Source: an uncultured Candidatus Melainabacteria bacterium (GTDB lineage Bacteria; Cyanobacteriota; Vampirovibrionia; Gastranaerophilales; Gastranaerophilaceae). From it: a stretch of DNA of 35,913 bases. The stretch spans positions 1-35,913 of the forward strand of contig CAKUZO010000010.1 of assembly GCA_934717895.1 (NCBI GenBank), written 5' to 3'. Below are positions 1 to 8,279 of this stretch, one piece after another; positions within the stretch are counted from its first letter, which is position 1, and each line of letters starts with the position of its first letter. Both the position numbers and the translations under genes were made by a program. The notes under the pieces were generated by a model, which was not told the DNA's origin, ran no database searches, and worked only from the letters and a program-made list of their open reading frames with translations.

Positions 1-90
1 ACACAAATCCATGCCTGCTGCTCCTTCTGTTTTGTATTCAGGTAAAAACTTGTTATGCGGTAATCTTTCAATCTTTAATACTGTCATCAT
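1..90 (-). CDS. dut: dUTP diphosphatase, N-terminal fragment cut by the window edge
   Basis: Thirty codons are visible, starting at an ATG pair (85-90) and running off the left edge without a stop. The peptide contains RLPHNKFLPEYKT followed by EGAAGMDL. This is the N-terminal strand and first conserved motif of trimeric dUTPases, which hydrolyse dUTP to dUMP and keep uracil out of DNA. A purine-rich AAAGGA lies just upstream of the start. The second ATG (87) has the better spacing from it, so the true start may be 87. Only the first fifth of the protein is present, so the catalytic motifs cannot be checked. Confidence 0.85.
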   Translation of the reverse strand, partial: MMTVLKIERLPHNKFLPEYKTEGAAGMDLC

Positions 91-212
91 AATTCCTTTC
101 TATTGAATTTTTTTAAATTGCAAAGTCAGAAAGCTCACTCTGCTCTATTTTAAAAGTTTTCCCTTAAATTATAACAAAACAAAAACATTGAGCAAATCTC
201 TTTACTAAATTA

Positions 213-1529
213 TTAACAAGTTAAATATTTTATTAATTTTTTGATATCTTTGTTCCAAATCCCGTTCCAATTTCGTAAAATTACATCAGCAGGACAAATT
301 CCATTCGAAACATATTCTTTTATCGGTTCAAGAAAAACTTCTTCACCCAAATCTTGCTCAATAAGCGACTTTTCGGCAATATACAAAATATCTTTTGCAA
401 TATCTTTAACAAAAAATTTCCCGATTTTGGCATTCATTGCACTTTTTGGAACGTTATAACGAAGTTCTGAAAAATCTCTATATTCAAACTCTTTAAACAA
501 ATCCTCAATTTCAGCCAAAGCAGAATTGTTATACAAAATCCCTTTATAAATCGCAAGAATTGAATATTGCAAACCTTTCCCGACACAGTCATGGTTTCTT
601 ATTTCTATAAAATTACGAAGTCTGACTTCCGGAAAATATAAATTTGCGTGAAGGTTAAAGTCTTCCATATCAGCATCATAATCCTTGTAGCCATTTTGCA
701 TAAATTCGTCAAAACGAATTTTCCCGTTCACAGCAATCGCATTATCATCACGATTAATAAAAATCATCGGAGTTTCAAGAACATAATCAACATATTCTTC
801 AAACGAAAACTTGTCATCAATTTGCCCGACAAAACCACATCTGTCATTATCAGTATTTAACCAACTGAGAGCTCGAAAACTTTTATATCCGGTGTCAACT
901 CCACCCCTAATCGGCGAATTTGCAAACATTGCTGTCATGAATGGAGTTAATTTATTCGCAACTCTGAATTTATTCATCGCATCTTCTTCACTTTCAAAGT
1001 CCACGCAACATTGAATTCCCGCTGTTTCTCTCATCATAACATCTGACAAAATTCCCCAAAGATATTTTGCCATAATATGATATCTTCTTTTGGGAATTAA
1101 ATTTATGCATTTGTGTGTAGACAATGGTGAAACACCATAATTAAGCAGTGAAATCCCTGATTTTTTCAATATCGGAGCCATTTGCTTGTTTAATCCGTCA
1201 ATTTTATTTTTCAACTCTGCAATCGTTTTTTCAGGCTTAATGCTAAGTTCCACCTGACTCCCAGGTTCCAGAGTAAGTGTGTCATGCATTTGTTTAAGCC
1301 CGATAATGTTGTAATCGTCGGTTATATAGTCCCAATTTTCGTTTTTCGCAAAGTTTCTTAAAAAATTACAAACCCCGTTTTCTGCACCGTAATCCACCGC
1401 CTTGCAAGTCGAATTGAATATCGGAAGTCTTTCGTATTCAATCCCGATTTGGTGCTCAGATTGCGGTTTACAGCCTGATTTAAATTGTGCGATAATTTCC
1501 TTTTTGCTTAATTTCGTTTTGGTTTGCAT
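213..1529 (-). CDS. gshA: Glutamate-cysteine ligase, plant/cyanobacterial (GCS2) type
   Basis: The 438-residue protein resembles the plant-type glutamate-cysteine ligases, which join glutamate and cysteine using ATP as the first step of glutathione synthesis. Visible family marks are an early GIEYERLPIF substrate-binding segment near residue 28, NIIGLKQMHDTLTLEPGSQVE around residues 74-94, the MMRETAGIQCCVDF strand near 165-178, and FANSPIRGG followed by TDNDRCGF. Its length fits that family. A TATAAT box (1549-1554) lies just upstream and leaves a leader of about 13 nt containing GGGGTAA. It diverges from rsmA. No glutathione synthetase gene is in view, so the product may be gamma-glutamylcysteine, or the second gene may lie elsewhere. 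Confidence 0.85.
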   Translation of the reverse strand: MQTKTKLSKKEIIAQFKSGCKPQSEHQIGIEYERLPIFNSTCKAVDYGAENGVCNFLRNFAKNENWDYITDDYNIIGLKQMHDTLTLEPGSQVELSIKPEKTIAELKNKIDGLNKQMAPILKKSGISLLNYGVSPLSTHKCINLIPKRRYHIMAKYLWGILSDVMMRETAGIQCCVDFESEEDAMNKFRVANKLTPFMTAMFANSPIRGGVDTGYKSFRALSWLNTDNDRCGFVGQIDDKFSFEEYVDYVLETPMIFINRDDNAIAVNGKIRFDEFMQNGYKDYDADMEDFNLHANLYFPEVRLRNFIEIRNHDCVGKGLQYSILAIYKGILYNNSALAEIEDLFKEFEYRDFSELRYNVPKSAMNAKIGKFFVKDIAKDILYIAEKSLIEQDLGEEVFLEPIKEYVSNGICPADVILRNWNGIWNKDIKKLIKYLTC

Positions 1530-1548
1530 ATTACTTTTACCCCATTTA

Positions 1549-1554
1549 ATTATA
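1549..1554 (-). promoter_or_regulatory. -10 box of the glutamate-cysteine ligase gene
   Basis: A perfect TATAAT on the minus strand lies 19 nt before the start codon at 1529. It predicts transcription starting near 1542 and a very short leader carrying a GGGGTAA ribosome-binding site. It is paired back-to-back with the rsmA -10 box about 55 bp away. Confidence 0.6.
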
Positions 1555-1608
1555 ACATCTACAAAATAACAAAAAAATTTTTTTTAAACATTTACCTGTG
1601 TGTGGTAT

Positions 1609-1614
1609 TATAAT
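1609..1614 (+). promoter_or_regulatory. -10 box placed 7 nt before the rsmA start
   Basis: The sequence TGTGGTATTATAAT ends at 1614 and is followed by seven bases, then the ATG at 1622. A start site at normal distance from this box falls on or next to the ATG, so the mRNA would be leaderless or nearly so. The AGGTAAG in between could only act as a ribosome site on a longer transcript. Confidence 0.55.
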
Positions 1615-1621
1615 AGGTAAG

Positions 1622-2464
1622 ATGAACTACTTCGATCGGGCAAGATTTTTTAGAACTAAAAAAAGACTGGGTCAAAACTTTTTGATTGACGGTCAGACAA
1701 TTGCTGATATCATTGATTTTGCAGACATTCAGCCCACTGATACTGTTATTGAAATTGGCCCCGGGGTTGGCTTTGTAACAGAACAATTAATTAAGCATGC
1801 CAAACAAGTTATCGCAATTGAACTTGATGAAGAAGCCATTAAAGAGCTCGAAAAACTTGATGCGCCTAATTTAAAAATCATTCATAACGATATTTTGAAA
1901 CAGGATTTGTCAGAACTTTGCGAAGGCAAAGTCAAAGTTGTCGCAAATATTCCGTATTATATTACAAGTCCGATTATTGCTCACCTTTTGGGTGAAATCG
2001 ACGATTTGAACAACAAAAATCGCAACAAGATTACAGATATTTTACTTATGGTTCAAGAAGAAGTTGCACGTCGAATGGTTGCAAATGAAAACTCATCTGG
2101 CAAACAATATGGACTTTTGACGATTTTGTCACAGTTTTGGGCAGATGTTGAGATAAAAAAACTTGTCGGAAGACGTTCTTTTTACCCTGCACCGAAAGTT
2201 AATTCTGCGTTGGTAAAACTTGTTGTGAGAGAAAATCCGCTTTTGGATTTGACTGATTACAAACATTTTAGGCGAACTGTAAAAGCTGCATTTTCTCAAC
2301 GAAGAAAAAATATTAAAAACTGTCTTGCATCAGGTGGTTTTGCAAAAGAAAATATTATTTCTGCATTGAACTCTCTTGGATTAGATGAAAATATCAGAGG
2401 AGAAAAGCTTTCAATAGAAATGCTTGGAAAACTTTCTGAAGAATTAATAAAATTCGCTAACTAA
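1622..2464 (+). CDS. rsmA: 16S rRNA adenine dimethyltransferase RsmA (KsgA)
   Basis: The protein dimethylates two adjacent adenines in the 3' hairpin of 16S rRNA during small-subunit maturation. The KKRLGQNFLID entry motif is at residues 13-23, the SAM-binding VIEIGPGVG at 42-50, the acidic IELDE near 66-70 and the catalytic NIPYYITSP at 109-117. A SFYPAPKVNSALV segment follows, as in KsgA. The 280-residue length is typical. I chose the ATG at 1622 because an in-frame upstream TTG/GTG-type start at 1598 would overlap the -10 box, and the family begins close to this methionine. The gene is divergent from the glutamate-cysteine ligase gene. Confidence 0.93.
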   Translation: MNYFDRARFFRTKKRLGQNFLIDGQTIADIIDFADIQPTDTVIEIGPGVGFVTEQLIKHAKQVIAIELDEEAIKELEKLDAPNLKIIHNDILKQDLSELCEGKVKVVANIPYYITSPIIAHLLGEIDDLNNKNRNKITDILLMVQEEVARRMVANENSSGKQYGLLTILSQFWADVEIKKLVGRRSFYPAPKVNSALVKLVVRENPLLDLTDYKHFRRTVKAAFSQRRKNIKNCLASGGFAKENIISALNSLGLDENIRGEKLSIEMLGKLSEELIKFAN

Positions 2465-2470
2465 AAAATC

Positions 2471-2536
2471 TTGACAAAACTAAAAATAGTTTTTATGTGT
2501 GATGACAATTTTCTTTTTTTAAAGAATCATGGTAAT
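2471..2536 (+). promoter_or_regulatory. Candidate promoter region of the S41 protease gene
   Basis: The 195-bp gap after rsmA holds a consensus TTGACA at 2471-2476 with only a poor -10 match 17 nt later. Further on there is a TGGTAATAT extended -10-like element near 2530. I cannot decide which is used. Either gives a leader longer than 100 nt with no obvious riboswitch-like fold. Confidence 0.35.
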
Positions 2537-2659
2537 ATGATATCAAAAAACTTTTAATACTTAATTTGCAAATTCGGAAACTTTTTTATTGAAAAAACAT
2601 CTTAATAAATAAGTTGTGCAACAAAAAGGTTAAGAGTATTTGGAGGAAATAGTTAAAGA

Positions 2660-3880
2660 ATGAGAAACATTATGAAAAAAAGCATTATATTTATGGGAGC
2701 ATTCCTGTTCTTATCCGGCTGGGTAATCAGAGATAACGTGTTTGCATACAGCCCTGTTGACTTGTATGACAATGTTTGGCGCTTGATTAACAATAAATTT
2801 GTTGATCAATCAAACAATCATCAGGATTGGGCAAAATGGCGTCACAAATATGACAACCAAATTCATACGAATGAGGACGCTTATGTTGCCATAAACACAA
2901 TGGTAGCGAGTTTAAACGACCCTTATACAAAGTTTTTAGACCCAAAAGAATTTGCAGATGAAACAAGTTCTATCAAAGGTTCTTTAAAAGGTATCGGTAT
3001 TCAAATTGGTGTTAAGGACGGCAAATTGATGGTAATTGCCCCAATTGAAGATACTCCGGCAGAACGTGCTGGGCTTCAAGCAGACGACGAAATTCTGGAA
3101 ATTGATGGAGCTAGCACAAAAGGGATTACCGTTGACAAAGCTGCTGACAGAATTCGAGGAAAAGAAGGCACTCAGGTAACTTTGCTTGTAAAACGTAAAG
3201 ATATGGCACCAAAAACTTATACAATCACTCGTGCTGAAATCGAAATCAAGTCAATTTCGCAAAAGCTTCCGACTGACATGACAATTCCAAACGATTTCTG
3301 CTACATCAGATTAAGCTCTTTCATCAGCAGAAATGCGGCAACTGAATTCGGAAATATTTTGAACACAAACAAAAATAAAAAAGGATTCATTATCGACTTA
3401 CGTTCAAACCCGGGTGGACTTTTGACAAACGCTATTTACATCTCAGATATGTTTTTGGACGGCGGAACAATTGTTAGCACCGTCGATAGAGATGGCTACA
3501 AAGAAACTCAACGCGCATCATCAGGTGTTTACACTAAAAAACCTGTCGTAGTTTTAATAAATAAAGGTTCAGCATCAGCCTCAGAAATCTTTTCAGGAGC
3601 AATGAAAGATAACCACAGAGCCGTAATTATCGGCGAACAATCTTTTGGAAAAGGACTTGTTCAAGAAATCAACAAACTTCCTTATGAAGCAGGCGTTAAT
3701 ATTACAATACAAAAGTATTTAACTCCAAACGGCACTGATATCAACAAAAAAGGGATTACTCCTGACATTGTTGTAAAGCTTACAGAAGATGACGTTAAAA
3801 ACAAAAACGATCTTCAATTGAAGAAAGCAGTTGAGGTTTTGAGCAAAATGACAGGTGGACAATCAATAGCAATTCAATAA
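2660..3880 (+). CDS. ctpA: C-terminal processing serine protease (S41, CtpA-like)
   Basis: The 406-residue exported protease begins with a charged, hydrophobic leader (residues 1-29, KKSIIFMGAFLFLSGW) that acts as a signal peptide or anchor. A PDZ domain covers roughly residues 103-180. The S41 core follows, with GFIIDLRSNPGG at 242-253. By family spacing the catalytic Ser is S306 in GSASASEI, the Lys is K331 in FGKGLVQ, and Q335 is also present. Such proteases trim or degrade periplasmic and membrane proteins at their C-termini. The ATG at 2660 lies 13 nt after GGAGG, which is rather far; an in-frame ATG at 2672 is even farther. A strong terminator follows. Confidence 0.9.
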   Translation: MRNIMKKSIIFMGAFLFLSGWVIRDNVFAYSPVDLYDNVWRLINNKFVDQSNNHQDWAKWRHKYDNQIHTNEDAYVAINTMVASLNDPYTKFLDPKEFADETSSIKGSLKGIGIQIGVKDGKLMVIAPIEDTPAERAGLQADDEILEIDGASTKGITVDKAADRIRGKEGTQVTLLVKRKDMAPKTYTITRAEIEIKSISQKLPTDMTIPNDFCYIRLSSFISRNAATEFGNILNTNKNKKGFIIDLRSNPGGLLTNAIYISDMFLDGGTIVSTVDRDGYKETQRASSGVYTKKPVVVLINKGSASASEIFSGAMKDNHRAVIIGEQSFGKGLVQEINKLPYEAGVNITIQKYLTPNGTDINKKGITPDIVVKLTEDDVKNKNDLQLKKAVEVLSKMTGGQSIAIQ

Positions 3881-3915
3881 GTTCCGCGAATTATTAAACA
3901 TACTAAACAATATAC

Positions 3916-3949
3916 AAAAGGGTTGAAAAACAATTTCAACCCTTTTTTT
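3916..3949 (+). terminator. Rho-independent terminator after the S41 protease gene
   Basis: AAAAGGGTTGAAA pairs with TTTCAACCCTTTT across a five-base loop, and a run of seven T follows the stem. The A-tract on the other side may let it serve the converging gene at 3993 as well. Confidence 0.9.
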
Positions 3950-3992
3950 ACACTGTTCTTTACCTTTTGAAAACAAAGTAACTGTACCGAAA

Positions 3993-4553
3993 TTATATAT
4001 CTAGAAATATCTCCATCATCTTTTGAATGAATTTATTTCCAACATTAGCAGCATACCTCACAGAATCAGGCTTAAAGAATGGAGCCATATTGTCTTGCAT
4101 TTCTTTACAAGAAAGCTCTTTTGGGAATATTGTTTTACCGTTTACTAATGTTTCATTTGCATAAAAACCTTTATAAGACGCGTCAACAGGCATTTGATCA
4201 TCTGATAATGCGGCAATTTTTCGAGTCATTTTTGCAAGGTAGGTAAACATCGGTAAATTATTATCGTTTACGGCCACGAAGTCGCCATTTAACAAAACTC
4301 GACCTTCACCAGTATCATATTTTGTAATGAATTCTACATTCAATAAATCATTGTAATTGGGATTTTTAAACTTTGAAGCATCTTTCCCAAATGTTTTTTT
4401 CAAAACAGAATTAAATTCTGTCAAATCTTTTCCGTTAAAATCATCTTTCAATGTTGCTGACAAGCTCATAGAAATTGTATTTGGTTTTCTTTTAAACTGT
4501 ACCGCACCTATGTTACGAATTCCCGTAAAACTTACATTATTAATCTTATCCAT
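3993..4553 (-). CDS. Hypothetical protein with NNVSFTG N-terminus
   Basis: I do not recognise this 186-residue protein. It has no signal peptide and no membrane segment. The N-terminus reads MDKINNVSFTGIRNIG, and I recall short openings of the type NNVSF(T/K)G on many uncharacterised proteins of gut Melainabacteria; that recollection is unverified. The rest is a mixed alpha/beta sequence, with a strand-rich middle around GEGRVLLNGDFVAV and a hydrophobic C-terminal helix ending MMEIFLDI. No convincing ribosome-binding site precedes the ATG; the sequence before it contains an out-of-frame ATG seven nt upstream. It converges on the S41 gene across a terminator and lies downstream of the YihY gene on the same strand. 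Confidence 0.65.
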   Translation of the reverse strand: MDKINNVSFTGIRNIGAVQFKRKPNTISMSLSATLKDDFNGKDLTEFNSVLKKTFGKDASKFKNPNYNDLLNVEFITKYDTGEGRVLLNGDFVAVNDNNLPMFTYLAKMTRKIAALSDDQMPVDASYKGFYANETLVNGKTIFPKELSCKEMQDNMAPFFKPDSVRYAANVGNKFIQKMMEIFLDI

Positions 4554-4623
4554 GTCAGCATGAAAACCCGTAAAAATATTTTTTGCCAGTTTTTTTAATT
4601 TTAACCAAAAATATTAACTTATT

Positions 4624-5583
4624 TTAAGCATCATCTTTTTCTTTTCTTTTTACAGAGGAAAGCAACTTATCCCAAAGCGGCAATTTTTTGAAATCATCTC
4701 GAATTTCTTGTGCTTTGCGTTCCAATTGATTGTATACCTGAGAATTTATCTCTCCACCAATAAGAATTAAAACTGATGTGTAATACAACCAAATCATCAA
4801 AACCGCAAAAGCCCCGATTGTTCCGTAAACCATGTTATAAGTGCGTAAATTGTTTACGTAAATCGAAAATCCCCACGAACCAACTAACCAAAATACAGTA
4901 AAAAACCAAGTTCCCGGTATTGCACTCTTACGCTTAAATCGTTCATTTCCTTTCAAATCAGGCAAAATGTAATAACTTAAAAACGCCATGAAATATAAAG
5001 CCGCAAATGCAACTGGCCAACGAAGCGTTAACAAAGTTATTGCAACAACTTGCGACATATGAAAATGAGTCACCAACAAATTAATAATCGCCTTACCAAA
5101 GACAATAAGGTTTATACTCAAAAACATTACCATCGTATCGACAAAAACCATTAACAATGACAATGCTCTTGTGTAAATAATATTACGAGTTTCCTGAACC
5201 TTATATGCTCTGTTCAACCCCTTTAAAACAACCGCAATTCCGTTCATAGAGAGAAACATCGTTGCACAAAAACCGGTTATCGCCATAAATTTTCCGTGCG
5301 AAAAAATCATGGTTTCAGACAAAACCGTAAGTATTAAATCCATTGCCTGCTCTGGCATGAAAGTGGCTAAAAACCTTAAAATCGGTTCCATTACAGCTTT
5401 GTTACCAAGCCAACCGAAAACCGCACTCAAAAAAAGCATAAACGGGAAAATTCCAATAACCATCATAAAGCCCATTTCTGCTGCCATTCCATAGAAATCA
5501 TTCTTTATAACAGATATTATAAGTCTTTTTAATCCTCTTACAAAAACCTTAAAGTCCACTTTTTCTGTCCTTGTTTCTCTCAA
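4624..5583 (-). CDS. YihY/virulence factor BrkB family membrane protein
   Basis: The protein is a polytopic inner-membrane protein of about 319 residues with the BrkB/YihY layout. An amphipathic N-terminal helix (FVRGLKRLIISVIKNDF) leads to GMAAEMGFMMVIGIFPFMLF. About six hydrophobic spans follow, including a late GTIGAFAVLMIWLYYTS and the IGGEINSQ motif that typically closes the family domain. The function of the family is unsettled; the old RNase BN label is wrong. The longest start is a TTG at 5583, three nt after the upstream gene's stop, which suggests translational coupling. A GTG at 5559 preceded by AAGGA at good spacing is a strong alternative that would shorten it by eight residues. 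Confidence 0.85.
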   Translation of the reverse strand: MRETRTEKVDFKVFVRGLKRLIISVIKNDFYGMAAEMGFMMVIGIFPFMLFLSAVFGWLGNKAVMEPILRFLATFMPEQAMDLILTVLSETMIFSHGKFMAITGFCATMFLSMNGIAVVLKGLNRAYKVQETRNIIYTRALSLLMVFVDTMVMFLSINLIVFGKAIINLLVTHFHMSQVVAITLLTLRWPVAFAALYFMAFLSYYILPDLKGNERFKRKSAIPGTWFFTVFWLVGSWGFSIYVNNLRTYNMVYGTIGAFAVLMIWLYYTSVLILIGGEINSQVYNQLERKAQEIRDDFKKLPLWDKLLSSVKRKEKDDA

Positions 5584-5586
5584 AAT

Positions 5587-6555
5587 TTATAGCTCTTTAA
5601 CTTTATTAATCTCGCCAAGAAGCTTTTTCACAGCCTCATCAACATGCGCTTTTATAGTACAACCCGCCGCATATTTATGTCCACCACCATCAAATTTTGA
5701 ACAAATCTGAGCAACATCTGCAAATTTACTACGCATAGAAATCTTTGTCCAGCCCGATTTCATTTCTTTTGCCACAAATGCAATTCTGGTCGTTACAATA
5801 GCTCGCAACTTTTCAGTCAAACCCTCCATGCAATCATCGCCCGCCGAAAACAATTCCATATCTTTTCTGTATACAGTCGTATAAGCGATTTTGTCATTTT
5901 GCAAAAACTTCGCCTTGCTTATGCAATGTGATTGAAACATAACAAGCGTTTTTGAGTCTGATTCATAAACTTTTTTATAAATATCCGACGGCTGAGCTCC
6001 AATTTCGACAAGTTTTGCAGCTGTTTCAAAAGTTTTAGGTTTTGTATTATCAAATCTGAAAGAGCCGGTATCCGTTAAAATTGCGGTATATAAACAGATA
6101 GCGCAATCAAGATTAACTTTCCAACCCATATTTTCAAAACAATTGAACAAAACCTCACCGGTCGAACTTGCATCAGGGTTAATAAAATTCAATTCCCCAT
6201 AAGCAATATTAGTTTTGTGATGATCAACATTAACAGTATGCTTTGCTTTTTCAAAAAGGATTTTCCCGTCACAAGCTCTATCAAGAGCTGCAATATCAAC
6301 ATTTATAACTAAATTATATTCTCGTGACTTGTCAACTTCGTCAATGTGTTTGATTTCACTGTAATGCGGAAGATACGAATAAACATCAGGCAACTTTGAA
6401 ACCGTCAGCATATCGCATTTTTTCTTAAAATTTTCTAAAATGGCACAATAAAGTCCTATCATAGAACCTAACGTGTCACCATCGGGGTTTACATGCGATA
6501 TTATCAATATATTTTTGGAAGATTTTATGATATCATTTAACTTAGAATATTCCAT
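5587..6555 (-). CDS. nrnA: DHH-family phosphoesterase, NrnA-like (nanoRNase/pAp phosphatase)
   Basis: This 322-residue protein has the DHH/DHHA1 arrangement of bifunctional oligoribonuclease and 3'-phosphoadenosine 5'-phosphate phosphatases. HVNPDGDTLGS is at residues 21-31 (metal ligands), NVDHHKTN at 109-116 holds the DHH motif, and TDTGSFRF follows near 161. The C-terminal substrate-binding GGGHKYAAG is close to residue 290. It would finish degradation of 2-5 nt RNA fragments in the cytoplasm. No Shine-Dalgarno is present. Instead a TGTGG-TAATAT box ends 6 nt before the ATG, so a leaderless mRNA is likely. The YihY gene follows directly and probably shares the transcript. Confidence 0.88.
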   Translation of the reverse strand: MEYSKLNDIIKSSKNILIISHVNPDGDTLGSMIGLYCAILENFKKKCDMLTVSKLPDVYSYLPHYSEIKHIDEVDKSREYNLVINVDIAALDRACDGKILFEKAKHTVNVDHHKTNIAYGELNFINPDASSTGEVLFNCFENMGWKVNLDCAICLYTAILTDTGSFRFDNTKPKTFETAAKLVEIGAQPSDIYKKVYESDSKTLVMFQSHCISKAKFLQNDKIAYTTVYRKDMELFSAGDDCMEGLTEKLRAIVTTRIAFVAKEMKSGWTKISMRSKFADVAQICSKFDGGGHKYAAGCTIKAHVDEAVKKLLGEINKVKEL

Positions 6556-6561
6556 TCTTGT

Positions 6562-6567
6562 ATATTA
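6562..6567 (-). promoter_or_regulatory. -10 box 6 nt before the NrnA-like start
   Basis: On the minus strand TGTGG runs directly into TAATAT, then six bases (ACAAGA), then ATG. This extended -10 element predicts a transcription start at the A of the start codon. Confidence 0.6.
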
Positions 6568-6590
6568 CCACAAAAACGAACGGGTGCAAA

Positions 6591-6950
6591 ATGTTCGATA
6601 AGAATTTAAAAAAAGTTTTATATACCGATTTTGTGACGACAGAAACCATTGTAGAAGCATTGATGGAGCAAAAAGAATTTAAAAAAGCCGTTACAAGAAG
6701 TAATTTATACAAGTTTTGGAAAAAAGTTGCCGGAGAAAAATTTTCAGAACGCTCAAAACCATACTCAATGATGGCTGGTGGAATTATGGTTGTAGCTTGC
6801 GAAAATGCTATTGTTGCACAAGAATTGACTCTTCGAAAAACTCAGATTTTAGTTAAATTTGAACCATATTTGAAATCGCTAAAAATTAATGTAAAAGATC
6901 TCAGATTTGATCCGAAAAAATGGGAAAAGATTGAAAAAACTGAAACATAG
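6591..6950 (+). CDS. DUF721 / DciA-like protein
   Basis: The small basic protein (119 residues from the ATG at 6591) has the DUF721 fold signature. A helical start is followed by LYKFWKKVAGEKFSERSKPY, then a strand pair around GGIMVVACENAIVAQELTL and the helix RKTQILVKF. DciA, the best known relative, helps load the replicative helicase, but most DUF721 proteins are untested. The in-frame start at 6558 would add eleven poor residues and overlap the divergent promoter, so 6591 is preferred. Ribosome-site signal is weak (CGGGTG nearby). It diverges from the NrnA-like gene and is followed after 28 bp by the AlkD-like gene. Confidence 0.75.
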   Translation: MFDKNLKKVLYTDFVTTETIVEALMEQKEFKKAVTRSNLYKFWKKVAGEKFSERSKPYSMMAGGIMVVACENAIVAQELTLRKTQILVKFEPYLKSLKINVKDLRFDPKKWEKIEKTET

Positions 6951-6978
6951 CAGCTTTATAACCTCTTAAAATGTAATT

Positions 6979-7668
6979 ATGGACATAAAACAAATTTTAT
7001 TAGAAAAGTCGGAAGAAAAATATCGGGAATTTTCACAATCATTAATCCCAAATATCAACAATGTTTTGGGGGTACGCTTACCGATTTTACGAAAAATTGC
7101 AAAAGAAATTTATACAAAAACTGACTGGCAAGAATTTCTTATACAGAACGATTTTGACTACATGGAAGAAGTTATGTTACAAGGTATGGTTATCGGACTT
7201 GTCAAAGATGAACCTGAAAATATTCTCAAACTTGTAAAAAATTTCGTGCCCCAAATCACCAACTGGTCTGTTTGTGACTCATTTTGTACAGGACTAAAAT
7301 TTGCCACGAAAAATCAAGAACTTGTTTGGGAGTTTATTCAGCCGTATTTTAAATCAGAGAAAGAATATGATATTCGCTTCGCATTTGTAATGCTTTTGGA
7401 ATACTTCGCGGAAGAAAATTATATTGATAAATGTTTAAAACGCATAGATGAATTCAAAGACACAAGGTATTACGCCCAAATGGCTTGTGCGTGGGCTCTT
7501 TCAATTTGTTACATAAATTTTCCAACAAAAACCTCTGCATATTTAAAAAAATCAAATTTAGACAATTCAACATTTAATAAAGGAATTCAAAAAATTTGTG
7601 AATCGCTTAGGGTTAATAAAGAAACCAAAAATAAATTGAAAGCATTAAAAAGGTGTTTCAATATGTAA
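6979..7668 (+). CDS. AlkD-like DNA alkylation repair protein (HEAT-like repeats)
   Basis: The 229-residue all-helical protein matches the DNA alkylation repair family, whose AlkD member excises bulky or cationic alkylpurines without base flipping. Features include GVRLPILRKIAKEI near residues 31-44, the NWSVCDSFC segment with W96 and D100 in the position of the catalytic Trp/Asp, R133 in YDIRFAF, and W172 in ACAWALS. These match the aromatic cradle and Asp of characterised AlkD. No Shine-Dalgarno precedes the ATG; a TAAAAT sits exactly 6 nt upstream (6967-6972), but in AT-rich DNA that is weak evidence. Co-transcription with the DUF721 gene is equally possible. Confidence 0.85.
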   Translation: MDIKQILLEKSEEKYREFSQSLIPNINNVLGVRLPILRKIAKEIYTKTDWQEFLIQNDFDYMEEVMLQGMVIGLVKDEPENILKLVKNFVPQITNWSVCDSFCTGLKFATKNQELVWEFIQPYFKSEKEYDIRFAFVMLLEYFAEENYIDKCLKRIDEFKDTRYYAQMACAWALSICYINFPTKTSAYLKKSNLDNSTFNKGIQKICESLRVNKETKNKLKALKRCFNM

Positions 7669-7775
7669 ATTTTTATTAATCAACTAGCAAAATAATACAT
7701 TTAGACGAGTTAATATGATGTTCCATTTGCTAGAATATCAAGGAAGATGGAATAAAGTACACGAGGGTTAGACGT

Positions 7776-8174
7776 ATGGTCGATAACAGATCAGCCGGAT
7801 TTTTCGGAATCGGTGGCTCTTTCAATTTCAAAAGCGGAGATATCTCAGGAACCGCAGCAAGAACTCAGGACGATAAAATGGGTCAAGGCGGCGAATATTT
7901 CGCGCAACAAAAACAAGTTGAAGAGGAAGAAGCTTCTGATAGCCAAAAATATACCGACAGAAGTGCTGTCTTGAGAGCAACGCTTAATTCCCTTGCAATG
8001 ATGAATGTCGCAAACGTGATTAATTCAAGAAAAAAAGCACTGGAAGAACAAAAAGAACGGGACAAAGTTTTACAAAAAAACGAAGAAAACGAAGAAAACA
8101 GTGCTGAAAAAGAGTTAGAAAAAGAATTTTTTAATATTGCCCGCGAAATGAAAGAAGACGGAAATAAACAGTAA
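7776..8174 (+). CDS. Hypothetical protein, charged C-terminal coiled coil
   Basis: This 132-residue protein is unfamiliar to me. The first 40 residues are rich in Gly, Ser and Phe (GFFGIGGSFNFKSGDISG). A helix follows around SAVLRATLNSLAMMNVANVINS, then a long Lys/Glu-rich stretch that is probably a solvent-exposed coiled coil. There is no signal peptide or membrane segment. A GAGGG eight nt upstream supports the ATG at 7776, and TTGCTAGAAT near 7727-7736 is a possible -10 region. It stands alone between the AlkD-like gene and the converging thrC. A structural or scaffold role is only a guess. Confidence 0.6.
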   Translation: MVDNRSAGFFGIGGSFNFKSGDISGTAARTQDDKMGQGGEYFAQQKQVEEEEASDSQKYTDRSAVLRATLNSLAMMNVANVINSRKKALEEQKERDKVLQKNEENEENSAEKELEKEFFNIAREMKEDGNKQ

Positions 8175-8209
8175 TATTACCCTAACCGATATAATAAATA
8201 CGTAAATTA

Positions 8210-8243
8210 AATTCATGTCGAAAAACTATTTTCAACATGAATT
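8210..8243. terminator. Hairpin between converging genes
   Basis: AATTCATGTcGAAAA pairs with TTTTCaACATGAATT over a four-base loop, with a single mismatch. It sits between the converging hypothetical gene and thrC. The T-rich downstream sequence on the plus strand is broken, so termination is likely but not textbook. Confidence 0.6.
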
Positions 8244-8279
8244 CAATTTTAACCTTATTTTTATTTAGATTGGAGGAAA

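Noticed and set aside
2477..2493. Consensus TTGACA at 2471 as the main S41 promoter
   Set aside because: The -10 at correct spacing is TATGTG, a poor match; the later TGGTAATAT is at least as likely, so no firm promoter is called.
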